NCBI GenBank assembly: GCA_913053845.1
Contig: CAJXGD010000025.1
Location: 1-34,062 of the forward strand
Direction of reading: 5' to 3'
DNA: 34,062 nucleotides
Source: an uncultured bacterium
GTDB lineage: Bacteria > Bipolaricaulota > Bipolaricaulia > RBG-16-55-9 > DRJF01
The notes beneath the pieces are model-generated. The model made no database searches and was not told where the DNA came from. It was given only the letters and a program-made list of their open reading frames with translations. Every line of letters begins with the position of its first letter. Within the stretch, counting starts at the first letter, position 1. Shown piece after piece: positions 1 through 8,295 of this stretch. Position numbers and translations under genes: made by a program.

Positions 1-116
1 CTGAGCTCACCGCTGCTGGCCGGTTTAGAGATTCCGTTGGGCGAGGTCTTTTGAGTGACCGAGATCAATTGCTTCGGCTCTGAGAGCGTGTATTCTTCGC
101 TCAGTGCAAAATCCAT
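1..116 (-). CDS. Unknown protein, N-terminal part only (runs off the window)
   Basis: An open frame starts at ATG 116 and runs to the window edge, giving 38 residues that begin MDFALSEEYTLSEPKQL. A good Shine-Dalgarno (AGGAG, nine bases before the ATG) supports this start. The residues are polar with no signal peptide or membrane segment. The first residues resemble the start of some acyl-CoA dehydrogenases (MDFALSEE), but the following residues do not continue that match, so I do not assign a function. Confidence 0.5.
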   Translation of the reverse strand, partial: MDFALSEEYTLSEPKQLISVTQKTSPNGISKPASSGEL

Positions 117-227
117 GGGTTGGGGCTCCTTTCGCCTGATGAGTCCAGATTCGTTCGATTATAGACCCAGAGGACGCTGCACTTCAAATCTTAAGAGTCG
201 GTGACGCCGCCGCGATCCCTTGCGGCT

Positions 228-566
228 TCAGCCATCGCCGGCTAACGTGCCCGTTGCATTTGCGGTCGGCCTGCTCACCCTATAGGGTGGCTGTAGCTTA
301 ATTCTGAGGATCTCACCGTTGGTCAGCGGAGTCCAGCGCTCAGCCAACTCGATCAATCTCTCCGAAGAGACGATCAGCTTCTCGCTATCATGATAGTAAT
401 ACATGGTGTAGTATTTAAGATGTTTTGAATGAGCATCATATCGGTTAACCACGAACAACGTCTAGTTGGAGAGAAGAAAGCAGTTGAGCGAAGTGTAGCG
501 CTGCAGCTTATTGACTGCTCTGACGAGTGTCTCCCCATCCCCTAAGGATGCGATCATTCTGCACAT
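228..566 (-). pseudogene. Decayed class II glutamine amidotransferase (internal deletion plus in-frame stop)
   Basis: A frame starting at ATG 566 (AGGGGG just upstream) begins MCRMIAS, the typical start of class II (N-terminal nucleophile) glutamine amidotransferases, where Cys2 is the catalytic nucleophile. After about 30 residues there is an in-frame TAG at 462-464. The same frame then continues through a segment like the C-terminal part of this family (MYYYHDSEKLIVSSERL, then W-TPLTNGEILRI) to a TGA at 228. The whole is only 113 codons against roughly 250-280 for the family, so most of the amidase domain between the two ends is missing. It begins nine bases after the racemase stop, so it was the last gene of that operon. 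Recognition of the two ends is from memory of the family; the stop and short length are seen directly. Confidence 0.6.
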
Positions 567-575
567 CTTTGCCCC

Positions 576-1256
576 CTAAGCTGCATCGGCCAGCTCTATT
601 GCCTTCTCGGCCAAGAGATCGAGTGGGTCGAAGAGAGGCACATCGAAATCACCCTGCTGCAAGACTAAGGATATCTCAGTGCATCCGGCGATGATGGCTT
701 GCGCTCCCTGTTTGAGCAAACCATCAACGATACTCATCATCTGTCCTTTCAGTGTGCAATCCATGTGCCCGGCCTTGACCTTGTAGATCAAGGTCATCAT
801 CTTCTTTTGATCCTCAGGATAGAGCAGCGTGATCTCTTTGCCTCGGCAGGCCGAAAGATAGATGCCGTTCTCTATTGTCCCGTCGGTAGCCAGTAGTCCA
901 ACGTTCCGCTCTGAGATGCGCGCCACAGTCTCTGCGATCATATCGATGATCGGGATGTGAACCGCCTTTCGCATCTCACCGAGATAGCAATGGGCCGTAT
1001 TACAGGGGATGATGATAAAGTCTGCCCCGGCCCTCTCCAGATTCTGAGCGGTGCTAATGAGTGCTGGCACCGGGCTCTCGCCGCCGTGGAGCAGAGCAGC
1101 CATCCGGTCAGGAATCTTGGGGTTATTATCGATGATGAGCCTCAGATGGTCCTGGTCAATTTGAGCAGGGGTTTTGTGGATGATCCGACGGAACAGATCC
1201 AGTGTCGCTTCCGGTCCCATGCCGCCCAGGATGCCGATCACCTTCTCTTGGGTCAT
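576..1256 (-). CDS. Aspartate/glutamate racemase family protein
   Basis: A 226-residue protein of the Asp/Glu/hydantoin racemase family, cofactor-independent enzymes that interconvert L- and D-amino acids using two cysteines. The N-terminal GILGGMGPEAT loop is typical of the aspartate racemase/YgeA branch. The two catalytic cysteines are present: Cys85 in PCNTAH and Cys192 in AGCTEI. Length is normal for the family (about 230). Its start overlaps the end of the isoaspartyl dipeptidase gene by four bases (ATGA), so the two are translationally coupled. The context suggests it acts on aspartate released by the dipeptidase; the exact amino acid is inferred, not shown. Confidence 0.9.
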   Translation of the reverse strand: MTQEKVIGILGGMGPEATLDLFRRIIHKTPAQIDQDHLRLIIDNNPKIPDRMAALLHGGESPVPALISTAQNLERAGADFIIIPCNTAHCYLGEMRKAVHIPIIDMIAETVARISERNVGLLATDGTIENGIYLSACRGKEITLLYPEDQKKMMTLIYKVKAGHMDCTLKGQMMSIVDGLLKQGAQAIIAGCTEISLVLQQGDFDVPLFDPLDLLAEKAIELADAA

Positions 1257-2425
1257 TCGAACATCCCCTTCACAACCGCCTGGCCATCCCTGACCATCAA
1301 TCGTCCTCTGGCGTAGACTCGCTTGAGCGCTAGATTATCATCCAGTAGTAGGATATCTGCATCGTGTCCTTCTGCTATCTGTCCCTTGCTACCAAGGAGA
1401 TGTAGTCTAGCAGCTGGGTTTCTGCTGATCAAGCTCAAGGAATCTGGCAGGGAGAGCAGCTCAGCGTCCACCAAAGCCTTCATCGCCCTGCTCAGAGAGC
1501 TGACCGCTCCGGTGGCCAAGCCGACAAGGTGTCCCCGCTCATCAAAGCGTGGCATACTGCCATTCCCATCGGAACTGAGCGTTACCTGCTCCAACCCAAC
1601 GCCTTTCTCCATGATTCTCTCTATAGCCTCAGTAATGCTCGTTTCCCATTGCAACGAAGGGCTGGGAGCGGTTAGGTCGATGTTGCCCCCCATCTTTGCG
1701 AATGCTATCCCTTCTTCCAACAGTTGAGGGGTCCGTGAGAGATGGGTGGGTAAAAATTGGCGAATCGGTATGTCGGTTCGCTCCAACGTAGCGAGGATGG
1801 GACGCAAGCCCTGCGATCCCTCACCTACGTGCAAGTGAACCAGGCCGGCTTTGCTCCCCAACATGCCGCCGACGCGCGCTTCGAAAGCCAAGCGGCCGAG
1901 CTCCGCGGTCGTCGGTTGGGAGCTGCGGTGATCCGAGATGGCGATTTTGACACCGATCACCTTGTCAATGAGGGCAATATCCCGCTTCACGCTTCCCGTG
2001 ATCGTTGCGGAGGGCAGGTGATACGAACCGGTGTACATAAAGGCGCTGATTCCCTCCATCTGTAAGGCATGCACCTTGGCGAGGAGCGTCTCGAGATGGC
2101 GGGTGACCCTGTCCATGCCCAGCACGCCCACCACCGTGGTGATGCCCGCCTCCGTGAGCTGGGATAGAGGGATCTCCGGCACTCGAGAGGCCGGACCCGC
2201 TTCGCCCCCACCACCGATCAGGTGAACGTGCAGATCTATGAACCCCGGCGCGACAATTAACCCAGAGGCGTCAAATGCTTCTACCTCTAGGCCTTGGAGC
2301 TCAAAACCCGTCCCTATGCCGGCGATCTTCTCTCCTGCGATGAAGAGGTCTTGCACGCCGAGATCCTCCGGGGCGTAGAGCCTACCGTTGCGAATCAGCT
2401 TGAAATGTACGTCGTTCGTCGCCAT
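1253..2425 (-). CDS. iadA: Isoaspartyl dipeptidase (beta-aspartyl peptidase)
   Basis: A 390-residue amidohydrolase-superfamily enzyme that cleaves beta-aspartyl (isoaspartyl) dipeptides, products of protein damage. The metal-site pattern of IadA is complete: His66 and His68 in DLHVHL, the lysine that becomes carboxylated at Lys160 in GVKIAISDHRSS, His199, His228 in LPTHLSR, and Asp286 in SSDGNGS. The GGGGEAGP loop after the first histidines is specific to IadA rather than dihydroorotase or dihydropyrimidinase. Length matches E. coli IadA (390). The start overlaps the stop of the upstream MEMO-like gene by one base (TGATG), and the racemase follows with a four-base overlap. Confidence 0.93.
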   Translation of the reverse strand: MATNDVHFKLIRNGRLYAPEDLGVQDLFIAGEKIAGIGTGFELQGLEVEAFDASGLIVAPGFIDLHVHLIGGGGEAGPASRVPEIPLSQLTEAGITTVVGVLGMDRVTRHLETLLAKVHALQMEGISAFMYTGSYHLPSATITGSVKRDIALIDKVIGVKIAISDHRSSQPTTAELGRLAFEARVGGMLGSKAGLVHLHVGEGSQGLRPILATLERTDIPIRQFLPTHLSRTPQLLEEGIAFAKMGGNIDLTAPSPSLQWETSITEAIERIMEKGVGLEQVTLSSDGNGSMPRFDERGHLVGLATGAVSSLSRAMKALVDAELLSLPDSLSLISRNPAARLHLLGSKGQIAEGHDADILLLDDNLALKRVYARGRLMVRDGQAVVKGMFE

Positions 2426-3420
2426 CAGGCTTCCTTGCTCTTTTCGCCAGGAATATAGGCTACAAGGGAAGAAGCTACAACACAGGGACGATCCACATCT
2501 AGAATCGAGGCGTAGTCGGAGAATTGGAAAGAGAGGATCTTGTACCCAGCATCAGTTTTGAGGAGTTCCGCAATCAGCGGGAGAAGGTAGCGTTGGTCAT
2601 TATTTAGGACTCTGTCTGCCCGCTGAAATGCATCAACATAGTTCTTGTTGATCAAAGCAAGATCGAGAGTTCGCTGAACCTCTTTCATGAAAACAACCTC
2701 CAACTCCTTAGTTGTTGAAGGCATCCCAGCCATCCTTTCTTTCGAGCTATAGGCCGTCCCATAGTGAACAAGGTCACCTGTAGCTACAACCGCTGTGCTT
2801 GGTGACGCCATTGGTTGAATCGCGGCGGCGACACGCGATGCGAGATCGAAAGAACCAGTCACGGGATTTCGGGTCATGCCTATATAGATCGGCATAATGT
2901 GCAGTGGAGCCACCTTATGTAAAACTGCGTAGAAGCGGATAAGGGAAAGGAAGGTATCTAGCGAGAATTCCCTATTGACGACACCTTCATCCGGACGCAT
3001 AATGCTTGTCTTTTCCGTTGAAGGCAGACTTAAAGCTACCTCTCCAAACGGAGTCTCCTGGGAAGGTTTTATGGGGCTAAAAGCGCCAGCAAGCTTGGAG
3101 AAAGCTGCTAATCGGACGGCGGTGGTTTCGTTTTTGTTCATCGCCTCCCGGTAAAGGGTAGCATACGGTTTAAGTCCCCAAGCGTGGAATACCCCAAGGG
3201 CTATAACTTGCTCAACACCTGACCTGTAAAGTGCAGAAACTACTTGTGCCTGGATCGCGCCAGCATAATGCACGGATGTGTGTGGGAAGGAAAGGATTGC
3301 ATCCTCAGCGATCAGATCGATGAGGGCATCATCGTTCGCAGACTGGCCAAAGAGCTCCTCGAGATACCCCTTTGTCTCAGGGAGCTCCATTTCTCTTCGG
3401 TAATAGGGCTTCCATTCCAT
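2425..3420 (-). CDS. MEMO1-like protein (AmmeMemoRadiSam protein B family)
   Basis: About 331 residues resembling the MEMO family, which has the fold of class III extradiol dioxygenases (LigB). Visible family landmarks are SFPHTSVHYAG near residues 49-57, the strand ending GVFH (His83, where MEMO has a conserved His), REFSLDTF, GDLVHYG in the middle, and a C-terminal FSDYAS like the SYAS of the family. The family's molecular function is unsettled; some members sit beside AMMECR1 and radical-SAM genes, which are not in this window. I favour ATG 3420 (AAGGGAG 12 bases upstream). A TTG four codons earlier has the Shine-Dalgarno directly against it and is unlikely. It is the first gene of the iadA-racemase operon, which suggests a role in the same peptide or amino-acid metabolism. 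Confidence 0.75.
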   Translation of the reverse strand: MEWKPYYRREMELPETKGYLEELFGQSANDDALIDLIAEDAILSFPHTSVHYAGAIQAQVVSALYRSGVEQVIALGVFHAWGLKPYATLYREAMNKNETTAVRLAAFSKLAGAFSPIKPSQETPFGEVALSLPSTEKTSIMRPDEGVVNREFSLDTFLSLIRFYAVLHKVAPLHIMPIYIGMTRNPVTGSFDLASRVAAAIQPMASPSTAVVATGDLVHYGTAYSSKERMAGMPSTTKELEVVFMKEVQRTLDLALINKNYVDAFQRADRVLNNDQRYLLPLIAELLKTDAGYKILSFQFSDYASILDVDRPCVVASSLVAYIPGEKSKEA

Positions 3421-3544
3421 GATTTTGATCAACTCCCTTGTAAGTTACCTAGCTCCATATACAGGCTTTGAGTTGTTAAGAAGACACGGTCCTCACTACC
3501 TTGAAGGGTAGAATTACCAACCAAGGAGGAGAACCACATCTCTG

Positions 3545-3785
3545 ATGGAGTTTATTATAGACGTCTACGTCCTGCTCGACTACTTGCCGATATTTCTCTT
3601 TGCCTACCAAACTCCATGATTGAGTCCCTTTCCTGCTTTGCCTTGGGCAGGGCGCACCAGTTTCCTGCGCCAGGCCCGCTCGGCTGGTCAGGGTCAAAGC
3701 CTGACTATGGCGATATCTGTTGACCCGCTTGCCCTACGATCCTCGGGTTTTGATCGTGGACAGCTTCCCGATGCCCTTTTGGCTC
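3545..3785 (+). mobile_element. Relic of an IS982-family transposase
   Basis: This stretch has no intact gene, but three broken plus-strand segments read in order like an IS982 transposase. From ATG 3545 comes MEFIIDVYVLLDYLP, like the IS982 N-terminus. Around 3629-3680 comes PFPALPWAGRTSFLRQARS, like the FPaL-SRttFvRQAaNLW segment. In another frame from about 3711 comes RLPYDPRVLIVDSFPMPF, like the DxxxIVDsFPmPvC segment holding the first catalytic Asp. Stops, frame changes and a deletion of the region between the first two segments show it is dead. No terminal inverted repeats were recognised. The rest of the 3433-3845 gap shows nothing else I can name. Confidence 0.5.
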
Positions 3786-3845
3786 ATTGAAAACTGGTGT
3801 ATCATGTTAACTACTCGCATTCTATTTCCATGCACGTTCTTAACT

Positions 3846-4958
3846 TCAGCGACCGTGTAGGTGAGGATCGAAGATGTCGCGCACCGCGTCGCCCACCAAA
3901 TTGAATCCCAAGACGAAGAGCGATATGAAGGCTGCCGGCATGATTAGCACATACCAGTATTGCAGTCCGTTGCCCTGTATTATCCAGTTCTGGGCGTTGC
4001 TAACCAGTTGGCCCCAGTCGGCATAGCCTAGCGGAGCGCCTAACCCCAAGAAGCTAAAGGCGGCTACATAGATTACCTGGCTACCAAAATCCAGTGAGGC
4101 GAAGACCAAGACGGGGTAGATGGTATTCGGTAGCAGATGCCGGCAGATGATACGCAGGTCGCTCGCTCCCAGCGCGCGGGCTGCATACACGTAACCCCTC
4201 TCCTTAGCGCTTAGCATATCGCCTCGTACTAAACGAGCGTAGGTCACCCAGTTGACTAACGAGATGGCTAGGACGACCACCCAGATGCCTTGGACGGTCA
4301 GATGCAAGCCTAGCACGCTGATATAGGGAAAAGAGGAGAGCACCACAGTCAGGACAATGCCAGCGACCAAAATGGGAAAGACGAGGAAGACATCGACAAC
4401 TCGCATCAATAGTTCATCAACAATCCCACCCACGAATCCAGCTAAACTCCCCACTGATAAACCGATTAAGAGCGAAAGGCCCACGATGATTAGTGCCACC
4501 TTAAACGCGGTGCGTGTTCCCCAAACGACCCCATAATACAAGTCATACTGGCTGGCGCCTGTCGTGCCCAGAGGGTGCAGGTGCCAATTGGGTGGAAAGG
4601 TCCGCCAGGCTGCCCAGTTGGGTGGTTGAGGGAAGGGTGAACGGATGTGAAAATCCTGTGGAATGGAATAGGGATCTCTGCCGGGAATCGGTGGAGCAAG
4701 CCAGGGAGCAGCTAGAGCGATCAGGGTAAAGAACACGATCAGAGCGAGGCCTATGACCGCAAGGCGATTAGTGCCGAACCGACACACCGTCTTGAGGAAG
4801 ACCGGCCACCAGGGCCAGATATCCCACAGCACCTGTTGCGGCGGAGCTTCAGGGGATTCCGGTTCACGAACAGGGTGCGGATGCTGTCCGATGACACCAC
4901 TTGCACCCTGCAGGTCACCTGCTGTCTTGGCTGGGTTGATATCACTTCGCTTGCCCAT
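3846..4958 (-). CDS. dppC: Peptide ABC transporter permease, DppC/OppC type
   Basis: A 370-residue inner-membrane permease of the binding-protein-dependent peptide/nickel importer family. A Pro-rich cytoplasmic N-terminus of about 50 residues precedes the first membrane helix (NRLAVIGLALIVFFTLIALA), then a long periplasmic loop typical of DppC/OppC. The BPD transporter domain follows, with the coupling motif region ARALGASDLRIICRHLLPN and helices to the C-terminus. It starts four bases after the dppB stop, so the two permeases are co-translated. With DppB it would form the membrane pore for peptides delivered by the 703-residue binding protein. No DppD/DppF-type ATPase follows. Confidence 0.93.
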   Translation of the reverse strand: MGKRSDINPAKTAGDLQGASGVIGQHPHPVREPESPEAPPQQVLWDIWPWWPVFLKTVCRFGTNRLAVIGLALIVFFTLIALAAPWLAPPIPGRDPYSIPQDFHIRSPFPQPPNWAAWRTFPPNWHLHPLGTTGASQYDLYYGVVWGTRTAFKVALIIVGLSLLIGLSVGSLAGFVGGIVDELLMRVVDVFLVFPILVAGIVLTVVLSSFPYISVLGLHLTVQGIWVVVLAISLVNWVTYARLVRGDMLSAKERGYVYAARALGASDLRIICRHLLPNTIYPVLVFASLDFGSQVIYVAAFSFLGLGAPLGYADWGQLVSNAQNWIIQGNGLQYWYVLIMPAAFISLFVLGFNLVGDAVRDIFDPHLHGR

Positions 4959-4962
4959 GGGG

Positions 4963-6000
4963 CTAATCCATCCTCACCCGTGGGTCGGCATAGGCGTAGA
5001 GCAGATCGGCGGCCAAGTTAGTAATGACCCAGAGCAGGGCGGAGAAGATCACGAACCCCAACACACCGGCGATATCAAGGTGTAGTGCAGCCTGTTCCAA
5101 GAAGTACCCTATTCCATGAAGTTGGAAAACTGTCTCGGTGATTACCACCCCGGACAGTAACTGCCCGATCAAGAGAGTCGAAATGGTAATGATCGGGATC
5201 GAAGCGTTGCGTAGTGCATGCCTCCTGATGATAATGCCCTCCTGAAGTCCCTTGGCACGCGCGGTGGTCACGTAATCTTCATGTAGAGTGTTAAGCATGC
5301 TAGAACGGCTGATCCGCACCAAGAGTGCCCAGTTGATAAAGGATAGGGTAATCACCGGGAGGACCAAGTGCATCAAAGCATCCCAGAAGACATCCAAACG
5401 TCCATTCAAGAGAGCATCGATAGTGTAAAGTCCCGTGTGGTTTTGCCATAATGCGGAGTTTTGCACGATCAGAATGCTAGCGTTGCCCAAGCGACCAGTA
5501 CCGAAGAGGCCGAGCCCTCCGTAGAAGACAAGCAGTAGGACCAATCCTACCACAAAAACAGGAACTGAGTAGGCTAAGATGGACATGGTGCGCGTTATCT
5601 GATCCACCAAGTGGTTCTGCTTGACTGCTGAAAGCACCCCTAGCACAATCCCTCCCACTAGAATCGGTAGAATGCTATAGAGTACTAGCTCGAGTGTGGC
5701 AGGTATGAAGCCGGTGAGCGCCTGTACCACTGGCATATTTTGTGAGGTAGACCAGCCTAGATTACCATGGATGACCTGAGTAAGCCAATCGGAGAACTGT
5801 GCCAAGAAGCTCGCATCAAGGTGATGTATTTTGATCAATTGATCAATTGCATTGCCTTGGAGGGCCTTAGGATTCTCTCCCACATATGCAAAGACCTTCA
5901 CTGCGGGAGGTAGCATAGAGAAAAGACTAAACATAATGGAAATTGATACAAAGACCACGATCGGTAGGATTAAAAGACGACGTACGATATAGGCAAACAT
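4963..6000 (-). CDS. dppB: Peptide ABC transporter permease, DppB/OppB type
   Basis: A 345-residue permease starting MFAYIVRRLLILPIVVF, the characteristic DppB/OppB N-terminal helix. It continues with a periplasmic loop containing the usual GxGWS-like NLGWSTSQ segment, then a six-helix BPD domain with the coupling loop TTARAKGLQEGIIIRRHALRN. Length is normal. It forms a heterodimer with DppC. It lies downstream of the binding protein, separated by 110 bases that hold a G/C-rich stem-loop, and four bases before dppC. Confidence 0.93.
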   Translation of the reverse strand: MFAYIVRRLLILPIVVFVSISIMFSLFSMLPPAVKVFAYVGENPKALQGNAIDQLIKIHHLDASFLAQFSDWLTQVIHGNLGWSTSQNMPVVQALTGFIPATLELVLYSILPILVGGIVLGVLSAVKQNHLVDQITRTMSILAYSVPVFVVGLVLLLVFYGGLGLFGTGRLGNASILIVQNSALWQNHTGLYTIDALLNGRLDVFWDALMHLVLPVITLSFINWALLVRISRSSMLNTLHEDYVTTARAKGLQEGIIIRRHALRNASIPIITISTLLIGQLLSGVVITETVFQLHGIGYFLEQAALHLDIAGVLGFVIFSALLWVITNLAADLLYAYADPRVRMD

Positions 6001-6062
6001 TATAGCTCATTCCCCCACAAAGCAACGATTAGGCACAGGCAGATGATATCACCTTAGCATGA

Positions 6063-6101
6063 GGGTGGGGGAGGAGCGATCGATCTGCCCCTCCCCCTCC
6101 C
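6063..6101 (-). other. Intercistronic stem-loop between binding protein and permease genes
   Basis: GGGGGAGG at 6067-6074 pairs exactly with CCTCCCCC at 6090-6097. Three more G-C pairs (6063-6065 with 6099-6101) lie beyond a single T-T mismatch. On the minus-strand transcript there is no following run of U, so this is not a standard terminator. It sits just after the binding-protein stop, where such hairpins often protect the upstream mRNA and give more binding protein than permease. That role is inferred. Confidence 0.5.
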
Positions 6102-6110
6102 CATGATCAC

Positions 6111-8222
6111 CTACGGCACTGGGACTGCCTTGCCGGAGCAGTCTGTGGCTGTCGGTTTTGCTCCACCCAAGACAAAAATTGTCTTGGGATAGGAGGTGCA
6201 GATTGTCTTTATATCATCTGAACCGTTGCCATCAGCTGCCTTCGAGTATTTGATTCCGGCGACTGGGTTATAGAGTTCCGAGAACCTTAAACCCGGATCA
6301 GCTGGGTTGTAACGATACCCATTCAGCCAACTACGCTCGACGAACTGCCCTTCAGGTTGGGATAGTGTCAAGGCCACCGCATTATCTACGAAGAGCTTTT
6401 GCAGCGTGTAGTAGATATCCTTCCGTTTGGATGGATCAGTCTCGATTAGCCCCTTGTTAAGCAGGTCATCCCAGTTCTTATAGGCAATGCCACCTGGTGT
6501 AGTGCCACCCTTGCCCCAAGCTGGTAACTTATCGATACTACTTGGCCCGGAAAAGAAGCCACCTACAGCGCTACTGCCCATCCACTGCGGGACAAAATCG
6601 GCCGGGTCAATATAGTCGGGATACCAGCCCAAGCCGAACATGGGCATAGTACCCCTGACGAGCTGATCCAGCATTTGGGCGGCAAGTACATTCCGCACAA
6701 CGATATTGAAGGCTCCGTGTGCTCCAAACTTGGGGCTATTGAGGGCCAGCAATCCCGCCTGCAGGATGTTGGCTGCGATCTGTCTTGCCTGGTTGCCAGA
6801 GGGGTAGAGGATTGTAAAGGCAAACCCGTTTGTCCAGACTGGCCCAGGGTTGTTGAGTGTCCCTCCAAAGGCCAGCTTGAACTCGTCGGCAGCCTTCTGC
6901 AAGGCATGATCTTTTTCAAAGTCTTTAATGCCCGCAGCTTCAGAGACGCCAGGTTGTTCAGGGTTAAAGAAGGGTAGACCCTGAATGTTCGGCGTTGCTG
7001 GAGTAACAGCGAACCCATTGTAGGCACGCGAAAGGAAGAGGTCGTTATCAAAGAGATAGTTGAGAGCTTTACGTATGTGAATGTCTCGGAAGAAGTCCGG
7101 TGGGATACCGTTACCGTCTAATTTCCCCGAGCCTATAAGCGTGTTAGAGCCACCCGGCTGCTTGATATCAAAATTGAAGAAGAACGAATTGATACCCAAG
7201 GTTGGTAGCTTCTCCACAGAGCGTGCACCAGAGATACTGTGCACCGAAAGTAGGTTCGAAGGCGCGCCGAGGTCAATCACATCCGCTTGGCCATTCTTTA
7301 GATCGAGCAAGCGTGGGCCAAAGCTGCTGGGACCACTGATTTCCTTGAAGATCAACGTTCTGAATGATCCATTTTGGGAGGGATCACCCTGCCAGTAGTT
7401 AGGATAGGCTACCATGGTAGTGATCTTTGCCACCTTATCCCACTTCTGCAACATGAAAGGCCCACTGCCATTCTCTATGTCAAAGAGCGCTGTTTTGGAT
7501 TCGTTGGGCGGGTTATTGTACTTCTGGAAATTGGCCTCATCCGTGTCTCGGTTTCCGGTGCAGCCAGGCCAACCGCCATGATCTGCGATGAACTTCTTAT
7601 CCACTATGTCCGATTGCGCGCCAGAAACAACCTGCTGGAAGGGGGCAAAAGCGTGCGTCAAATGGAATGTAACCTCGTTGCCATTCACTGTGACAGCTTG
7701 CTTCATTCCATTATAGCCACAAATCTGGTCAATCAGCTCTGTTTTAAGCTTGCCTGTTCCATCCCGAGTTGAGCCGGTGCCTAGCAGCTCAGGTAAGAAG
7801 AGGAAGCCGGAGCCGCCGGCACGGTCGGTAATCAGAGAGCGCAGGAAAGTGTACTGAACATCCGCAGGCGTGAGGGGATCGCCATTGTGGAAGGTGATTC
7901 CATTGCGGATGGAGTAGGTGTAAGTTAGGCCATCAGCGCTAACTGTCGGTAGGGTGGCGGCGATGATCGGGATGAGCTCTGTGGTTGAACTACCCTTATA
8001 GAAGGTCAGAGGTTCATAAAGCTGCTCGATGACCATAAAGCTAGGCCAGTTAAATGCCCAGACTGGGTCGAGCGTTATCTGTTGGTTGAAAGTGTCATAG
8101 GTAAAGGTGCTGATATTTGTTGGCTTCGCCGGTTGTGCATCGATTGCCCCCACCATTGAACTTACCATAAGGAGCGTAAGCGCTACGACCAACCATCTAA
8201 TCTTGGTTGCTGTAAACAGCAT
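6111..8222 (-). CDS. Extracellular peptide-binding protein (solute-binding family 5)
   Basis: A 703-residue substrate-binding protein of SBP family 5 (DppA/OppA type). An N-terminal signal peptide (charged start, then hydrophobic LVVALTLLMVSSMVGA) ends near residues 27-30. No lipobox cysteine is seen, so it may be free or held another way. Family features include the early block ITLDPVWAFNW, LTYTYSIRNGITFHNGDPLTPADVQYTF around residues 95-125, and later HIRKALNYLFD. It is longer than the usual 500-600 residues, with inserts and a polar C-terminus. A strong Shine-Dalgarno (AGGAGGT, six bases before ATG) fits a highly expressed gene. It heads the dppB-dppC group, and the short leader upstream carries a TGTCAGACA palindrome likely bound by the neighbouring FadR-type regulator. 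Confidence 0.9.
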   Translation of the reverse strand: MLFTATKIRWLVVALTLLMVSSMVGAIDAQPAKPTNISTFTYDTFNQQITLDPVWAFNWPSFMVIEQLYEPLTFYKGSSTTELIPIIAATLPTVSADGLTYTYSIRNGITFHNGDPLTPADVQYTFLRSLITDRAGGSGFLFLPELLGTGSTRDGTGKLKTELIDQICGYNGMKQAVTVNGNEVTFHLTHAFAPFQQVVSGAQSDIVDKKFIADHGGWPGCTGNRDTDEANFQKYNNPPNESKTALFDIENGSGPFMLQKWDKVAKITTMVAYPNYWQGDPSQNGSFRTLIFKEISGPSSFGPRLLDLKNGQADVIDLGAPSNLLSVHSISGARSVEKLPTLGINSFFFNFDIKQPGGSNTLIGSGKLDGNGIPPDFFRDIHIRKALNYLFDNDLFLSRAYNGFAVTPATPNIQGLPFFNPEQPGVSEAAGIKDFEKDHALQKAADEFKLAFGGTLNNPGPVWTNGFAFTILYPSGNQARQIAANILQAGLLALNSPKFGAHGAFNIVVRNVLAAQMLDQLVRGTMPMFGLGWYPDYIDPADFVPQWMGSSAVGGFFSGPSSIDKLPAWGKGGTTPGGIAYKNWDDLLNKGLIETDPSKRKDIYYTLQKLFVDNAVALTLSQPEGQFVERSWLNGYRYNPADPGLRFSELYNPVAGIKYSKAADGNGSDDIKTICTSYPKTIFVLGGAKPTATDCSGKAVPVP

Positions 8223-8254
8223 AGTTTGACCTCCTAGGAGATTAGTTTATTAAC

Positions 8255-8263
8255 TGTCAGACA
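8255..8263. promoter_or_regulatory. Putative FadR-type operator upstream of the peptide transporter
   Basis: TGTCAGACA, a palindrome around a central A, lies 33 bases before the start of the peptide-binding protein gene. FadR-subfamily GntR regulators typically bind GT-N3-AC cores, which this matches. The same nine bases occur at 9029-9037 just inside the adjacent regulator gene. Binding is inferred. Confidence 0.5.
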
Positions 8264-8295
8264 CTTCCTTAGAGCTATGTGTTCACCGATTTACA

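Noticed and set aside
3476-3697. 73-residue minus-strand open frame
   Set aside because: No ribosome site or family features; it lies antisense to the IS982 relic, which explains the sequence better.
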